Below are positions 52,716 to 63,558 of a DNA stretch of 64,000 bases, in pieces. Origin of the DNA: Dallia pectoralis (Eukaryota; Chordata; Actinopteri; Esociformes; Umbridae); NCBI GenBank assembly GCA_029465975.1, contig CM055737.1, positions 16,687,645 through 16,751,644 on the forward strand, in the 5' to 3' direction. The translations under genes were made by a program, and so were the position numbers. Every line of letters starts with the position of its first letter. Positions within the stretch are counted from its first letter, which is position 1. The notes under the pieces were generated by a model. That model saw only the letters and a program-made list of their open reading frames with translations. It searched no databases and was not told the DNA's origin.

Positions 52716-54963
52716 ACATTATAAACCCTTAATCATGTTAAACAATTTAAGAGTGTCAACTCTAAATTTTAGTTCACTCAAGCTTAATAATTACTCATAA
52801 CCAATCAGGAATATATGGACCCACCACTGTCATACGTCTGAAACTGTAACCTGTTAAGAAAAATAATTTTACCAAACATAATACACAATCAATTGAAATA
52901 ATCCAATGTCAGTACAGTACTTAGCAACATTCAACAGTGTCATTTTCATATTCTGGATTTCTAGTCCTCCATCTAGTGTGTGAGGAACTAATCATTAAGA
53001 AAACATCAGTAAATATGTTGGCACTCTTTGATCATCAGAAATGAAGATTTTAATCATGGTGTGAGTGTATAAATGTTCCTTTTCCATCTTCTCAGCTCTG
53101 GTAGGCTCCTTCAACGTCTTTAATGAGTGTGGCCAAACAGTGGCCATTCTTTAATAGTCCAGAGATGCAATATGTGTGTGTTCAATGTTCTTGTTTTTCC
53201 TTTGTACAACTCAAACCGACGTTCAAGATAATTTCTGAAATCTGCAACATGTTCACCTTTTTCTCTTTACAGTCCATGACTTCCTTGGAAAGTGTACAAT
53301 AACATTCACACAATTTAGTAATTGCCTTCATTGTGGTCTGGATGACACGTTTTTCCTTGGTTCTGGTTTGACCTTTTCTGTGGTCTGTACCTAAAGTCAT
53401 TCAGTTAGCTTCTGATATATGTGTGTGTGTGTGTGTGCGTGGGGGTAGGGCTCAGATGCTCTGCTCCAGTTGTTCATGGTCCAACCTGTTGATTTTTAAT
53501 GCGACACAACCTGCAAACAGTTATTGCATTCCATGTGTCAGTTAACATCTTTAACAATAGAATTACATTGTGTTTACTGCTCAGATTTAATTTTGCTAAG
53601 CCAAATACATTTGTAATAGCTATTCCCCTCAATCATTCAAATGTTTAGACATTCTATCAAATTAAACACTTCAATTGCCTGAAATCCAAATTTAACAAAT
53701 GCTATATTCTTGAATATGTTTATTACGTCACTTCCCCTCTCGTTTTCTCCTTCAGTTCATCAACAATGGAGAAAACAACCAACTGTAATAGACAAACTTG
53801 TTAAATTTATCTAAGATAAAACACATGACTAAAATATGGTTTATGACCAGCCATCTGTTAGCTCTGGGCTGAGCCACCTCACAATCACACAGTAAACCAG
53901 CCCCCCCTTCTAAATAAGCAACTTGGGTGTGCCCCCTCTTTTGACCCAGAGAAGCACCCCAGGGAGGGTCAAAGAAAAGTTCATAAACACCCCTAAATTA
54001 ACAGAAACCATCTCTAGACAGGCAGACAAAGAGTTACAGTTAACTTTCTGCCCTTTTAACAATCAAGAACTCAGAATGTCTTAAACATGTTACTCAAGAT
54101 AGCCAAACGCCAATAATAAAAAATAAAAGGGTGTATCAGAAATACACTTAACCCACATGGTCATTCATTATATCATCATGCCAACATTTATAGGAACAAA
54201 TCCAAATGTCCTTCAGTTAACTTTACAAAACGAATAACCATAGCATATAACTAGAATATAATCTCCCTATCCTAGAATGTAGTCCTCCTACAAAACATAG
54301 TATTTTAAGTAAAAACATGCAGAGTTATAATCGGAAATACTCTTAATTATGTCATTAGCGCAAATGTTACATAATGCCTAAGACAAATAATACAATAAAA
54401 TAGGAATTCCTCGTGCACAGGAAAACCTGAAAATAAATGTGTCGACAAAACTTTGGCCTGGGACCCTGTCCCAACTTCATGAAGCTTTACCCCAGATCAT
54501 GCATGAATCACACCTATAGGTCATTTTAATATGATATTTGCGTACGCGTACGAACGACCCTGGACAGCGAAAAATAAGACCTCTCACTAACAATGAGCTG
54601 ATTTCTACTGAGATAATGAGCTGATCTCTACTGAGATATTACAATAGCTATATATGCAGTCCCCTAGTAGTAACCGGTAAACTAGGGACAATGAGATATC
54701 AACCATCATGGGTCCAGTCACGCTCCCCGAGCTGCACGGACCTGACAAACCCCGTTTATCAGGCGATACGCAATGTACGCTACACTACGCTAAACACCTA
54801 ACTTTAAGCGTAAGCATAGTGCCAAGACACCGGTACTCCTCCCCAGTGGAACGAAAATCTCACACAACCATACGTCTGCATATCAACTCAAAACACAGAA
54901 TAGACAAGTCTTCACTTAACATCCGAACAAAATTACTTTAACTGTAAATACTGACATAATTAA
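52716..54963 (-). other. ERV internal region without recognisable pol or env
   Basis: About 2.25 kb between gag and the polypurine tract. Stops are dense in all minus-strand frames, the longest open frame is about 72 codons (53182-53400), and no protease, YxDD or integrase motif was found. It contains a (TG)n run at about 53419-53438 and a tandem duplication of about 23 bp near 54590-54640 (GAGCTGAT...CTACTGAGAT). It could be decayed envelope sequence or unrelated filler. Confidence 0.6.
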
Positions 54964-55791
54964 CTAATTACAGGAATCACATAATGGTTTGATCTCACCG
55001 GGTTGATGTTTTCCTGCCCGTCCCCTCTGACCGTCAGTACCCCGTCCGTGGCAGCCATGGGTCCTGTGACGCTCCATTTGGTCGTCTGCTGTTGTGCCAT
55101 CACCGTCTCCCATACTGTCTCTGTTCCCATGGTAATAGTCTCTAGTGTCCGGCACAGTGCAGTCACGAGCCCAGTGTCCAAATGCACCACAGTTGAAACA
55201 GCTATCAGAGTTGGGACTTTGGCTGGAGTTATCATCACCCTGGTGTCTGTATTGTCCTCTCCTGCTTGCTCTCCGTCTCCGTCTCCGTCTCCCTCCTGAG
55301 TAGCCTCTGCTGTAGAACTCCAGTTGGGCCATCTGAATTTGCGTTTCACGCTCCCGTCTTTCTTCGGTCTGTTTGTACAGCTGGTCCTCGTAGACTCTTT
55401 CAGCGTGCTTAAAATACGGCCAGACGGTTTCCATGCGACCCTCATCCAGGTCTACACAGTGGTTTTGAATGTGCTTCCTAATGTCTGGTAGAAGGCCTGC
55501 AACTAACCTCATTTTACACTGTTGCTCCCAGGCCGACTCTTCATCACCGTCCGGTCTCTTTCCCATTCCGCTGTGTAATTCAAAAGCTTTTTCGAGTCTA
55601 TTCCTGTAGTCTGAAACTTTCTCGCCCAGTGTCTGTTTACAATCAGAGATCTTTTCCCAGTTCATTCGCTTAGGAAAAGCAGCGATAAGTCCAGTGCTCA
55701 GTTGTTCCACCGCACTCCGGTAGTCAGAGTGCGCATCCCAATTGAACATAATGTTTCTCTCGCTAGGCCAGTTTCTTTTCACTCTCCCCAT
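54964..55791 (-). CDS. gag: ERV gag, C-terminal part (capsid to nucleocapsid)
   Basis: This frame continues gag after the frame break. It shows the capsid C-terminal region, a charged linker (about residues 140-160), a run of Arg residues, and one CCHC knuckle, CFNCGAFGHWARDC (about residue 197), typical of nucleocapsid RNA binding. It ends at an amber TAG. Gammaretroviruses read through an amber stop to make Gag-Pol, but here the downstream frame closes after about 15 codons without a protease motif. The ATG at 55791 is probably incidental. Confidence 0.82.
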   Translation of the reverse strand: MGRVKRNWPSERNIMFNWDAHSDYRSAVEQLSTGLIAAFPKRMNWEKISDCKQTLGEKVSDYRNRLEKAFELHSGMGKRPDGDEESAWEQQCKMRLVAGLLPDIRKHIQNHCVDLDEGRMETVWPYFKHAERVYEDQLYKQTEERRERETQIQMAQLEFYSRGYSGGRRRRRRRASRRGQYRHQGDDNSSQSPNSDSCFNCGAFGHWARDCTVPDTRDYYHGNRDSMGDGDGTTADDQMERHRTHGCHGRGTDGQRGRAGKHQPGEIKPLCDSCN

Positions 55792-56603
55792 TTTAGTTGC
55801 AAGGCCTTCATCAAAATTGTTTCAATCTCCACAGAGGTCGGTCTATATTGATTCACGATCTGTAGAAACACACGGACAAATTCCTCTCCACCTTCTGTTT
55901 CTGGGTCAGGTAGTGTAGAAGCCACGTCTCTCAGGTCGGCGGGTGACCACGGTCTGTAGACTAGTATAGTCGCTGGGTTATCCGTGTCTCCTCCACCAGC
56001 TGGGTTGGCTACCTCCACCATAGGGAATTGCCCGGCATCAATGCTGTGTTGTTCTCTGGGACAGGCCGCAGTGGTACTCTGGGTCCTCTCTGCGGCGGGT
56101 GAAACTCTGTCGAGGCCGAATACGGATGGGTAGAGTCCTCCTCCGCGAATGTTTTCCATCAGGTCCGATGCTGTTGGCATAGTTGGTACCGCTGGGGCTG
56201 TTGTGGTAACGCCGCGATAGGGTGGGGGTCGGTCAGCAGGAGGACAGGCAGCATCAACCTGGTTGGGACAAGCTAGAACACACCGATTAACAAGCCCCGT
56301 GCTACACCGCTTAGCCCGTATATCAGTCTGCTCTCTCCACTTATTATATGCCTTCCAATCAACTTTCTGCCGATTACCCCGTGAAACCTTAATTTTACCC
56401 TGTTCAAAATCCTCCAACTTGTCTTTCAACAACAGTATCTGTCTCTGACTAAAACTGCCATTAACAGGAAATCCCAATAACTCCCACAGGTCTAATTGTT
56501 CGCATGTCCAGTCTCCGTATTTGTCTGTCATTATTTTAGCCGGTCCAACAACGTAACGTTCAGTATCCACCGAAGGTTTACCAATACACATGTAATTACC
56601 CAT
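55779..56603 (-). CDS. gag: ERV gag, N-terminal part (matrix to early capsid)
   Basis: Gag forms the retroviral particle. The ATG at 56603 gives Met-Gly-Asn-Tyr, a candidate N-myristoylation site for membrane targeting. Residues 1-100 are matrix-like, with a helix-rich basic segment. PPPY at residues 126-129 is a typical late-domain motif for budding. From about residue 210, a segment with VYRPWSPADLRD resembles the start of a gammaretrovirus-type capsid. The frame ends at 55779 next to a G4 run, and capsid sequence continues in another frame. The break may be a true mutation or a sequencing error. Confidence 0.85.
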   Translation of the reverse strand: MGNYMCIGKPSVDTERYVVGPAKIMTDKYGDWTCEQLDLWELLGFPVNGSFSQRQILLLKDKLEDFEQGKIKVSRGNRQKVDWKAYNKWREQTDIRAKRCSTGLVNRCVLACPNQVDAACPPADRPPPYRGVTTTAPAVPTMPTASDLMENIRGGGLYPSVFGLDRVSPAAERTQSTTAACPREQHSIDAGQFPMVEVANPAGGGDTDNPATILVYRPWSPADLRDVASTLPDPETEGGEEFVRVFLQIVNQYRPTSVEIETILMKALQLKWGE

Positions 56604-57203
56604 GTTGTTATTGATATTTAAGAGGCAAAATCTAATTTTAGCCTATAATGAAGTCTCCTATATGTGTTAATGAACTCGTCAGTTCTTTTAAGTGAGATAT
56701 CCTGAATAACCGAGCCGTCTCACCGCACCCAGATAACCTATATTGAACAGCATTTTATTCCTACTGTATACAGGTATTAACACTTCATACAGGTAAATAT
56801 TGCTCCAGTCTGGCGCTCTCCACTCACCCATTTGTTGAGGAGGATTGGAGCTGCAGAAATTAATAATTCCTGACGTGCACGTTTTACCAGACCAAAATCA
56901 ACAAATACCCGATTAGAAGTACTGTTTTCCATTTTTAAGCCAAGTTTAAAATCTTACAATAACCTTACGAATTAAGTCAAAATTAACGAGCCTATTTTGT
57001 TAATTTATCAAAACCGTTGTCAAACTGTCGTCCAACATTGTCCCAATTCAGCATTTGTAGGTCCTTGAGTTTCAAAATTCTGTATAGTATCACTTATCTC
57101 CAAAAACAGTCGTGGCCTATTATTTTTCAAAAAAAAATAAAAATTATATCGCTCTTTAGGATATGTAGCCTGTTTTGGAAAAATACGGATTACTTTGTTA
57201 AGA

Positions 57204-57222
57204 ATCTCGGACGATGCCCCCA
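57204..57222 (-). promoter_or_regulatory. Retroviral primer-binding site, tRNA-Pro-like
   Basis: Two bases after the 5' LTR, the element's strand reads TGGGGGCATCGTCCGAGAT. This resembles the complement of the 3' end of tRNA-Pro used by gammaretroviruses, with one inserted A and one substitution. Reverse transcription would be primed here. Confidence 0.7.
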
Positions 57223-57224
57223 AG

Positions 57225-57872
57225 TGTCGTGGAAATTTAGACTTCAATAGCTGAATTCGAACTTAAAGTAAGACGCACGAGAGTATGTTACAGTTTGACA
57301 CTTTTAACAGGTTTAATTGCAAGTAAGAAACCATTTCTCAAATACAGGTCCAAGCTTTTGCATTGATCAGATCAATCTCTATAGCAAGCTTAAAGAATAG
57401 GTTTGAGGAAAGTCTTCATCAGACAACAGGACAATAACCTGTGCTGGATCAGACTGACCTAATGATTACAACTTCTGCATGGTATTTAAAGGAATGAAGT
57501 TACGCACACTCATTGACACACCAACCTAAACAGAGATGATGGAGAACAGACGAGGTCCTTAGAAGATCTCACCAAACTATAGGATAATAAACATGACATA
57601 TGGAGCTGTCAGGAAAACCCGAGGGTCACTCCCCAGTCAAGTCAAGGGAGGTCAGTTACCATTCCTACCAGCCAGGCCGGCACCGCAAAGTTACTTAGTG
57701 ACATCTATTTCCTCCCCAGGACCTTTCTAGAGGTCAATAGGTCAATAGACAGATGTCTCCTATCATGAAACTTATCCTAAACATTCCTTTCCTCTGTGCC
57801 TTTTGGCCTAAACAACATCTATAGGACTTACAGGTTAATAAACTTCTTGAGTGATCATAAAATTCCATAACA
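57225..57872 (-). repeat. 5' LTR of the endogenous retrovirus
   Basis: Length is 648 bp. In the element's sense it starts TGTTATGGAATTTT and ends CCACGACA. A TATA-like TTTAAATA lies at about 57483-57490 and a possible polyadenylation signal ATTAAA at about 57310-57316 (both minus strand). Confidence 0.93.
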
Positions 57873-57876
57873 GCGG

Positions 57877-58250
57877 GCGGGGCGGGGTGGGGTTGCATTG
57901 GTGTGTCTACAGCAGTTGGCGGAGGACTTCCTCCCAGCTGTGCCCCGTACACTTTCACAAGTGTTCCGTCCCGACCCTGATAGCACAGTCTGGTCATCGT
58001 AATAGAAATATATTTTATTAGTCTAGTAATACATTGTACTGTCAGAAATATTTTTGTTATATCAGGGGTCTTTGTTTCCTTATTACCTGGTAGGGTTCTG
58101 TCATGCCAAAAATCTTTATTTGGTCTACGGACAAATCTTTCCTACAATAAATGGAGTAAAATGGTCAGCTGATCTTGTGACAGACATCTGTCACCCAGTA
58201 AATCTTGGCACTTGTTTTTTTAATCTGCAGGGGTTGCATGGGGTGACAAA
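57877..58250. other. Intergenic DNA right of the ERV
   Basis: The first part (57873-57890) is G-rich and continues the pre-insertion sequence broken by the ERV. No gene recognised. Confidence 0.6.
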
Positions 58251-58410
58251 AAAGAGAAATAGGGAACAGGAGAGTGGGGAGAACGAAAACAGAAAAGATA
58301 TGAGAGGGAGAGAGGTAGAGGTAGAGAAAGGGAGAGGGAGAAAAGAGGAAGTAAGAGGAGAGAAAGAAAGCAAGGGAATGAGAGAGAATGAAAGATCGAG
58401 GGAGGGCTAG
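58250..58410. repeat. Purine-rich (GA) low-complexity tract
   Basis: Almost only A and G on the plus strand, irregular AGAG/GGGAG motifs. Confidence 0.85.
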
Positions 58411-58569
58411 AGAGCAAACCCATAAAACTGACCAAACTTCAGTAACCTACTGTGATGTAAAATCAATTGATCAATCAATTAAATTAAATTAATCTTTTGC
58501 AGAATTTGAAAAATCCTTGAGTTTGTTACTGGTCAAATAGTCCCACTGCAAATGTTGTTATTCATACAA

Positions 58570-58570
<1 letters not shown>

Positions 58571-58641
<71 letters not shown>

Positions 58642-58673
58642 CACACACACACACGCGAACACACACACACACA
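58571..58673. repeat. (CA)n microsatellite
   Basis: About 100 bp of CA repeats with a few interruptions (AGAC, ACGC, CGCGAA). Confidence 0.95.
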
Positions 58674-58740
58674 TATGCTGATGCTTTCAATTTATATTTC
58701 CTTAGATGTCAATATAAATTGCTACATTCTTAGATTTTCA

Positions 58741-58935
58741 TTATAAACGTCTCACATTGACTTATGTCATGATAAATGTGTCATCTCAATAGTGTCATTT
58801 ATAAAATGTGCCACATCCTCGTATGTGTCATAATTAATTGGTCACCTATGTAGGTGTGTCATTATAAATGTGTCACATCTTCTTATGTGTGATTTTATTT
58901 GTGTCACATCCTCTGATGTGTCATTATAAATGTTT
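58741..58935. repeat. Degenerate minisatellite
   Basis: Repeated versions of TGTCATTATAAATGTGTCAC followed by a variable ATC(T/C)T(C)TTATG stretch, about five imperfect copies with a period near 35-40 bp. Confidence 0.7.
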
Positions 58936-60095
58936 AATAGAAATGTATATCCCAACAGATGTTAGCGTATATTATTTCCTAGAACCTGCTTTATTGATGC
59001 TGTAGTGGTAGGAAGAAAATGTTCACTCAACATACAACTACAGCTTTAAAAACGATCTATTTTACCAGGACTGGTTCACTTGCAGAGCACATTTTAACCA
59101 GCTCTGTGTATTTCAGCCTTGAGCCAGCTGTGCATCATAACCAGTTCCATCTGGAAGACCTGAGGGCTACGCTACCTACCCTGCTAGATGCACATAGTTA
59201 AAATGGGTTTCAGCTAGCTTCAGTTAGCTTCCCATTCCAGCTTATGCTTCAGCGTGGCTCGTCGCCCGTCTGACACTGACATTTTCGCTGAACAGTCCTT
59301 AGTTAAGTCAGTGGCACTTTTTACATTTGCTGAGAATTACGGAGCAGTTAGGGTTTGTTTAGTTACAAACAACCTTTAGTCATTTCATCGGGGTACGAAA
59401 GTTAATTTAATCATAACTAAATACAAATACACAGTTAGGCTCTTGGAAGTGACATATATTTGAGACAGTACAAGCAGATGTGATGTGATATTACTCTTGT
59501 CATGTAGAGACCTCTGTGAGACACCCCCTGTCGAAAAGGAGCGCTTCTGTGTTGGGGAGAGGTTTAAAAGAACGGGAAGAGGGTTAGCGAAAGAGTTTCT
59601 CATGAAACACAGTGGATGAGTGGGAAGCACAGTAAACCTACGTTAGGATGTAGGACTCTTACTAGATCTGATGTGTTATTGTTGGAACTAGCTTCCTGTC
59701 ACGTTTTGGCTTGAGGCTCCAGCTTAATCCCAGGTAGCTCTGAATGGAGCGTGCAGCCGCCAGTCTCCGGCTCAGCTGTCCCCTGTCAGTCAGGGAGAAA
59801 TCACTTCACAATACCGATCCATTTATGTTTTGCACGTTACGTTTGTAAGCAATGTAATTCCTGCTCCTGATAACAAGAAACTGCTCCTTTCCCATGTGAC
59901 CTTGAAAATACCTTGGAACAATGCGGATATAGACCTGTATATAGATTGAGCCGTTCATCTTGCTGAAGGAAACCTATGACTATTTCCCAGTGCGCTACAG
60001 ACACAGGTAACAAAACAATGTTTTACCGTTGCTCTATCTCACGTCTCTGTGGCACATTTCAGTGTGTCAGGTGGGTCCCTCCTCAACAGGCACAG
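58936..60095. other. Intergenic DNA, no gene recognised
   Basis: Mixed-composition sequence. Short open frames (for example 59019-59201) have no recognisable family and no supporting structure. Confidence 0.6.
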
Positions 60096-60470
60096 CCTCT
60101 CTGTTCCTGTCTCTCTGTCTCCTGTCTGTTTTCTGTCTCCTGTCTCTCTGTCTCCTGTCTCCTGTCTCTCTGTCTCCTGTCTCTCTGTCTCCTGTCTCTC
60201 GGTCTCCTGTCTCTCTGTCTCTGTCTCCTGTCTCTCTGTTTCCTGTCACCTGGCTCCTGTCTCTCTGTCTCTCTGTCCCCTGTCTCTGTCCCCTCTGTCA
60301 CTTTATTGTCTTTCTCTTTCCAACACTCATTCACCTGTCTCATTGGCTTTTCATTCTCTCCTTTTTGTGTCTTTCACTCCTTCCATCTCTCCATCACACC
60401 CAGTCTCTCTCCCTCTTGTCTCTCCTTTCTGTTACTCCATTGGCTTCCCTCTCTCCACATCTCCCATCAC
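60096..60470. repeat. Pyrimidine-rich simple repeat, (CTGTCTCCTGTCT)n
   Basis: Irregular repeats of CTGTCTC and CTGTCTCTCTGTCTCC on the plus strand that decay into TC-rich sequence. Open frames on both strands across it are compositional. Confidence 0.9.
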
Positions 60471-61006
60471 AGAATATACTGTATGTGTGTCAGTGTTGTG
60501 GGAACAGAAACATGGTTTTTATGTTTTTGTCCAGGAGTGTCTGATATTTTGACCTGTATTGCGGATTAGATAGTATTACAGCTCAGATTAGTGCCACTGT
60601 CATGCTTTTATCATGAACCAATCCGAGAGAATATGACATCTGACATCCACTGAGAGCATTATCATGTGTTCAATTGATGATAAAACAAGCTGAAATCCTT
60701 TTTTTTTCATTTTTTTTTACTGATGGGTTAACCAGGTATGGTGAAAACCTCTTAACGACAACCTGGCTAAACCATACAATTGCAAGAGGACTGGACGACA
60801 GACAGGAATAATGTAAAAACTAGAAACACAGATAAACTCAAAGTAAAAAAGAAACACAGAAAAGCATTTTTAATTACACCATATGAAGGCAGATCCGTGT
60901 TCTGATTGATGTCGTTTATTCTGCAGGTGCATCAATCAGAAAGCCGCCCGGTTCAGTTCAGATTTTTGATGGGAAAAAGTGTGATTCACTCACACATGCA
61001 GTTCAA
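60471..61006. other. Intergenic DNA, no gene recognised
   Basis: Unique-looking sequence with two poly(T) runs near 60700. Nothing coding or structured was identified. Confidence 0.6.
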
Positions 61007-61182
61007 AGTGTGTGTATGTGTGTCTGTGTCTGTGTGTGCGTGTGTGTGTGTGTGCGTGTGTGCGTGTGTATGTGTGTGTCTGTGTCTGTGTTGTGCGTGT
61101 GTGTGTGTGTGTGCGTGTGTGTATGTGTGTGTCTGTGTCTGTGTTGTGCGTGTGTGTGTGTGTGTGTGTTTGTGTGTGTGTA
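61007..61182. repeat. Compound GT repeat with a 53-bp tandem period
   Basis: GT-rich sequence in which TATGTGTGTGTCTGTGTCTG and the following TGTTGTGCG recur at 61069 and 61122, so a 53-bp block is tandemly duplicated. Confidence 0.85.
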
Positions 61183-62330
61183 ATGTTAACACACAAGTGC
61201 ACACAGACCTCCCAGGCTGTTCACACATCTGTGCTGTACTCACTTCTCTCCTTTATTCTTTGACCTCTTTCACTGTTCTGCGTTCTAACGTCTCCGCACA
61301 TCGCTGCTTTCAGCGGTTCCCTCTGAACGTTCCCTGCTTGTCTCTCCAACCCGGGCCACCTGTCGTCAGGTCACATTGCCTCTCTCTTCCGTCCCTCCTG
61401 CCTCATTCTCTTTTCCTCTTTTTCTTCCCAATCTCCTTAATCTATCCATTTCTCTTCGTACCCCTCCGTCGCTCTCTTTAATCTGGAATGCAGGATAGGG
61501 ATTAAATCCCTGGCGTTTGTCCTCTATAATTCTCTTCATCTCTCTCTTCATCTCTCTCTCCATCCTTCCCTCCCTCATCTGCCCGTCCGCCACACATGTG
61601 GAGTCGTTTGACCAGTAGGACAAGTCTTCCCCCAGGAGGGTGAGGGAGGGGGTAGAGGCAGGGGGCATTTAAAAAGCCCCATAATTGGCTTGATGAATAA
61701 ATTGGAGCGGGGAGGGAGTCATGCGTGCTTGTTGATAACTCACTAGGAGGAGGCTGAGGGCAGATCCATCATTTGTTTAATCTCTGATGTTTACTTGTCA
61801 GAACACGATGTGACAGGCTCACAGGGTCTTCTGGATCCCGCCTCAGAACTCCAACTTTGGGCGGGACCGTTAGGGGGCGGGGTGGGGTACAGGAAAGGCG
61901 GCAAAGTGGGGTGGTACGTGGTACCCCGGACTCCGAGCAGAGGGATGGGAAATTGCACAAAGCCGTCTATGAAGAACAAAATCACGGAAGGTAAGAGCAG
62001 TTCAACCTGTTTAATACTTACAGAGATTCAGGATGAGATTTGCTCGTCTATTACTTAATGTTGTCAATATCTTAAGATATTTATGTTTCTAGAAGTTCTT
62101 CCAACACGTCCAGGGTCTTCTGAATAATTCAGCTGAATGTCTGTAGCAAACTGTTATTTAATCAAAAACTGTTTAAAACAATTTTGTCTGTAGTCACGAC
62201 AATGATAGACTACAAGATGACATGATGGATGATGATGTAAAAACTGTTGGCATGACAGGTTTTCTCTGTATAGATCTGTCTTAATTAACAGTAGCTGATG
62301 GTCGGTATACCCAGTGGACGCGTTGTATTA
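61183..62330. other. Intergenic DNA, TC-rich then mixed
   Basis: A TC-rich stretch at about 61380-61570 is followed by a G-rich block near 61640-61720, containing AAAAAGCCCCATAATTGGC, and a further GC-rich block at 61830-61950. No coding gene recognised; a conserved non-coding element at about 61660-61760 is possible. Confidence 0.45.
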
Positions 62331-63340
62331 GTTATGGTTTAGTGACGACTGTTATGGTTTAGTGATAACCGTTATGGTTTAGTGATAACTGTTATGGTTT
62401 AGTGATAACGTTATGGTTTAGTGATAACCGTTATGGTTTAGTGATAGACCGTTATGGTTTAGTGATAACTGTTATGGTTTAGTGATAACTGTTATGGTTT
62501 AGTGATAACCGTTATGGTTTAGTGATAACCGTTATGGTTTAGTGATGAACGCGTTAGTTTAGTGATAACTGTTATGGTTTAGTGATAACCATTATGGTTT
62601 AGTGATAACTGTTATGGTTTAGTGATAACCGTTATGGTTTTAGTGATGACTTATGGTTTAGTGATAACTGTTATGGGTTAGTGATAACCATTATGGTTTA
62701 GTGATAACTGTTATGGTTTAGTGATAACCATTATGGTTTAGTGATAACCCGTTATGGTTTAGTGATGAACGTTATGGTTTAGTGATAACCGTTATGGTTT
62801 AGTGATCACTGTTATGGTTTACTGATAACCGTTATGGTTTAGTGATAACTGTTATGGTTAGTGATAACCATTATGGTTTAGTGATAACCGTTATGGTTTA
62901 GTGATGACCGTTATGGTTTAGTGATAATCAAGTTATGGTTTAGTGATAACGTTATGGTTTAGTGATCACATGTTATGGTTTACTGATAACCGTTATGGTT
63001 TAGTGATAACTGTTATGGTTTAGTGATAACCGTTATGGTTAAGTGATAACTGTTATGGTTAAGTGATAAATCTGTTATGGTTTAGTGATGACCATTATGG
63101 TTTAGTGATAACCGTTATGGTTTAGTGATAACCGTTATGGTTTAGTGATAACCGTTATGGTTTAGTGATGACTGTTATGGTTTAGTGATAAATCCATTAG
63201 GGGTTAGTGATAACCGTTATGGTTTAGTGATAAACGTTATGGTTTAGTGATAACTGTTATGGTTTAGTGATAACCATTAGGGGTTAGTGATAACCGTTAT
63301 GGTTTAGTGATAACTGTTATGGTTTAGTGATGACTGTTAT
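62331..63340. repeat. Minisatellite, 20-bp unit, about 50 copies
   Basis: The unit is GTTATGGTTTAGTGATAACY. Most copies differ only at the last one or two bases, with occasional one- or two-base indels. Each unit begins GTTAT and ends ATAAC, which are complementary, so each can form a small hairpin. Copy number is estimated from length. Confidence 0.95.
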
Positions 63341-63489
63341 GAAGTTATGCAGAGTATATCTGGACTCTCAGATATTAATTCCAACTCTTAACCAAGACTG
63401 AGCCGGGAGAAAACTGAGGTGAGAAAGGGATGAAAGGGAGAGAAAGAGAAGAAGTCATGAGGAGCGTGATAATGAGAATCAGGTGAGGT
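63341..63489. other. Intergenic DNA
   Basis: Short A/G-rich transition between the minisatellite and the GA repeat. No gene. Confidence 0.6.
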
Positions 63490-63527
63490 GAGAGGGAGAG
63501 AGAGAGAGGGAGAGAGAGGGAGAGAGG

Positions 63528-63553
<26 letters not shown>
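63490..63553. repeat. (GA)n microsatellite
   Basis: GAGAGG and GAGAGA units, ending in a pure GA run of about 26 bp. Confidence 0.92.

Positions 63554-63558
<5 letters not shown>

Larger units (their letters stand above)
52054..57872 (-). mobile_element. Endogenous retrovirus, gag-bearing, internally deleted
   Basis: This is a 5.8-kb element with 648-bp LTRs at both ends, TG...CA termini and a 4-bp target duplication GCGG (52050-52053 and 57873-57876). Read on the minus strand, the order is 5' LTR, a primer-binding site like that for tRNA-Pro, a leader of about 600 nt, gag with an N-terminal Met-Gly, a PPPY motif and one CCHC knuckle, about 2.3 kb without recognisable genes, a polypurine tract, and the 3' LTR. 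No protease, reverse transcriptase, integrase or envelope was recognised, so it must be non-autonomous. By eye the LTRs appear identical, which points to a recent insertion. The capsid-like region and PBS suggest a gamma/epsilon-type retroviral ancestry. Confidence 0.9.

Noticed and set aside
52716..54963. Search for retroviral pol or env
   Set aside because: No protease, YxDD, integrase or transmembrane-envelope motif was found in the minus-strand frames read; stops are dense.
54708..55299. Plus-strand frames opposite the ERV gag
   Set aside because: They are antisense shadows of gag or lie in its flank, with no recognisable domain.
59019..59201. 60-codon open frame
   Set aside because: No recognised family, no splice context and a length expected by chance.
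60029..60569. Long Ser/Leu/Cys-rich frames in three phases and minus-strand RET/DR-repeat frames
   Set aside because: All arise from the CTGTCTC simple repeat; three open phases at once is a sign of low complexity.
62331..63340. Possible CRISPR-like array
   Set aside because: There are no spacers; the 20-bp units are directly adjacent. The genome is also eukaryotic.
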